From: JABFRJ01 sp031365465 | GTDB lineage: Bacteria > Pseudomonadota > Alphaproteobacteria > Rhizobiales > Hyphomicrobiaceae | DNA length: 6,652 nucleotides | Reading direction: 5' to 3' | Assembly: GCA_031365465.1 (NCBI GenBank) | Contig: JANLYD010000210.1 | Location: forward strand, 1 to 6,652 | Part shown: in pieces, positions 5,247 through 6,652 of the stretch | Layout: the number at the start of each line of letters is the position of its first letter | How positions within the stretch are numbered: the first letter of the stretch is position 1 | The notes under the pieces: model-generated | Told to the model about the DNA's origin: nothing | The model's input: only the letters and a program-made list of their open reading frames with translations | Database searches by the model: none | Position numbers and translations under genes: made by a program

Positions 5247-6652
5247 ATGGCACTGGATCTCGCCACGCTCCCGAAAGATATTGCTGCGCTGATAGCGCTG
5301 CTGTTGAGCGAGAATGCGGCGCGTCTGGCGGCCGAAGCGAGAACGTTCGACCTTGACGGCCAGATTGCCCACCTCAAGCTGACCATCGCCAAGATGCAGC
5401 GCGACACGCACGGCGCGTCTTCGGAAAAAGGTGCCCGCCTTCTTGATCAAATGGAACTGCAGCTCGACGAGTTGGTCGCGACAGCCGCCGAGGGCAAGGC
5501 CGCTGCTGCCATTGAGGCTGTTAGCCCGGTTGACGATGAGCCCGCGCAAAAACCGGCGCGGCGCGCGCTTCCCTCGCATCTGCCGCGCGAACGGGTTGTG
5601 CATCAAGCGCCGTGCACCTGCGCCCATTGCGGCAGCGACCGCTTACGCAAACTCGGCGAGATCACGACAGAGACGTTGGAGTTGATCCCCATCAGCTGGA
5701 AGGTTGTCAGCCACGTCCGCGAAAAGTTCAGCTGCCGGGCGTGCGAAAAGATCACCGAAACGCCTGCGCCGTCGCATCCGGTTGCACGCGGCCGCGCCGG
5801 GCCGCAGCTGTTGACGCATATTTTGTTCTCGAAGTACGGCGCGCATCTTCCGTTAAACCGGCAGAGCGGGATCTACGAAAAGGACGGCATCGATCTCGAC
5901 GTCTCGACGCTGGCCGATTGGGTTGGGGCCTGCAGTGCCACATTGCAGCCGCTGGTCGATGAAATCGAAAAGCACGTTCTGGCCGCCGAACGCGTTCACG
6001 CCGATGACACGACGGTGCCAGTACTGTCCAAGAATAAATGCGTGACCGGCCGGTTATGGATGTATGTGCGCGATGATGCGCCGTTCGGCGGCAGCTCGGC
6101 ACCGGCGGCGGTCTATTACTACTCGCCGACGCGCGGTGGTGAACATCCCGAGCAGCATCTCGCCAACTACAGTGGCCTGATGCAAGCCGATGCCTACTCG
6201 GGCTGCAACGGGCTCTACGTCAAAGGCCGCCAGCCGGGCGAGATTGTAGAAGCGGCGTGCTGGGCGCATGGGCGGCGCAAGTTCTTCGAACTGGCCGATC
6301 TGCAAAAGGCGCCGGTTGCGATAGAAGCGGTGCGCCGCATCGACGAACTGTTCGCCATCGAACGCGAGATCAACGGTAAACCACCTGATGTGCGAAGGGC
6401 CGTTCGTCAGGAACGATCGAAACCGCTCGTTACAGCGCTCGAAATCTGGCTCCGCGACGAGCGCCAGAAACTCTCATCCAAAGCACCCGTCGCCAGGGCC
6501 ATCGACTACATCCTGAAACGCTGGCCCGCATTCACGCGGTTCCTCGACGACGGCCGTGTCTGTATGTCGAACAACGCGGCCGAACGCGCCGTGCGCGGCA
6601 TCGCGGTGGGGCGAAAGAACTGGACGTTCTGCGGCAGCGACTCCGGTGGCCG
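5247..6652 (+). CDS. tnpC: IS66-family DDE transposase TnpC (3' end outside window)
   Basis: This is the catalytic transposase of the IS66 element. The frame is open from ATG 5247 to the window edge (468 codons); family members are about 510-540 residues, so roughly 50-70 are missing. Residues about 10-90 are a helical, probably coiled-coil region (IAALIALLLSENAARLAAE, then MQRDTHGASSEKG). An IS66 zinc-binding domain follows, with CAHC (Cys125, Cys128) and CRAC (Cys163, Cys166). The DDE residues appear to be Asp253 in HADDTTVPVL, Asp315 in MQADAYSG and Glu446 in NNAAERAVRG. The visible C-terminus GRKNWTFCGSDSGG is typical. The start follows the tnpB TAA by 24 bases in the same frame; GTG 5241 is an alternative, and neither has a clear ribosome-binding site, so coupling to tnpB translation is likely. 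All expected catalytic residues are present, so the protein looks functional if its end is intact. Confidence 0.95.
   Translation, partial: MALDLATLPKDIAALIALLLSENAARLAAEARTFDLDGQIAHLKLTIAKMQRDTHGASSEKGARLLDQMELQLDELVATAAEGKAAAAIEAVSPVDDEPAQKPARRALPSHLPRERVVHQAPCTCAHCGSDRLRKLGEITTETLELIPISWKVVSHVREKFSCRACEKITETPAPSHPVARGRAGPQLLTHILFSKYGAHLPLNRQSGIYEKDGIDLDVSTLADWVGACSATLQPLVDEIEKHVLAAERVHADDTTVPVLSKNKCVTGRLWMYVRDDAPFGGSSAPAAVYYYSPTRGGEHPEQHLANYSGLMQADAYSGCNGLYVKGRQPGEIVEAACWAHGRRKFFELADLQKAPVAIEAVRRIDELFAIEREINGKPPDVRRAVRQERSKPLVTALEIWLRDERQKLSSKAPVARAIDYILKRWPAFTRFLDDGRVCMSNNAAERAVRGIAVGRKNWTFCGSDSGG

Larger units (their letters stand above)
4328..6652 (+). mobile_element. IS66-family insertion sequence (left end to within tnpC; right end outside window)
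   Basis: The three-gene order tnpA-tnpB-tnpC defines the classical IS66 architecture. The element is inferred to begin at GTAAGC (4328), the terminal sequence common to this family, 50 bases before the first possible tnpA ATG. IS66 elements make 8-bp target duplications; the candidate left copy is CTTCCCCG (4320-4327). All three reading frames are intact as far as visible, so the copy may be active or recently inserted. The right inverted repeat and second target copy lie past 6652. Confidence 0.88.

Noticed and set aside
5049..5627. - strand open frame (192 codons) opposite tnpB/tnpC
   Set aside because: Antisense to well-identified IS66 genes and without recognisable motifs.

Overview
The window is chromosomal-type bacterial DNA, moderately GC-rich with G/C-biased third codon positions, probably from an alphaproteobacterium. 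An order such as Hyphomicrobiales (a Bradyrhizobium/Afipia-like organism) is my guess, from the style of the proteins and of the IS66 element. No taxonomic marker gene is present. It has two halves: a metabolic operon and a pile-up of insertion sequences.

Positions 1-4007, all on the + strand, carry the three genes of a pyruvate dehydrogenase complex of the homodimeric-E1 type. They are the 3' half of aceE (E1; its 5' half lies before the window), a complete aceF (E2, with one lipoyl domain, a subunit-binding domain and the acyltransferase core) and a complete lpd (E3, dihydrolipoamide dehydrogenase without a fused lipoyl domain). The genes are separated by about 26 and 12 bases and each of the last two has its own Shine-Dalgarno sequence, so they are almost certainly one transcript. 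E1 decarboxylates pyruvate, E2 transfers the acetyl group from lipoyl-lysine to CoA, and E3 reoxidises the lipoyl group with NAD+. The operon promoter must lie upstream of the window.

Positions 4008-4327 are a junction without an intact gene. A strong ribosome-binding site precedes a 33-codon reading frame (4060-4161) that I do not recognise; it may be the stump of a gene. It runs into the end of a decayed IS3-family element, of which only the C-terminal tail of the OrfB transposase is left, on the - strand and with a frameshift.

Positions 4328-6652 are the left part of an IS66-family insertion sequence: a GTAAGC left end, then tnpA, tnpB and tnpC in the usual order. tnpA and tnpB overlap by 4 bases (GTGA). 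tnpC is open to the window end and retains its DDE residues, so about the last tenth of the protein and the right end of the IS lie outside. The IS66 element appears to have inserted into the IS3 orfB.

I found no RNA gene, CRISPR array, defence system or convincing novel system. The points worth a second look are small: the nested IS structure, the short frame after lpd, a perfect 14-bp palindrome at the tnpA start, and an extension in TnpB.
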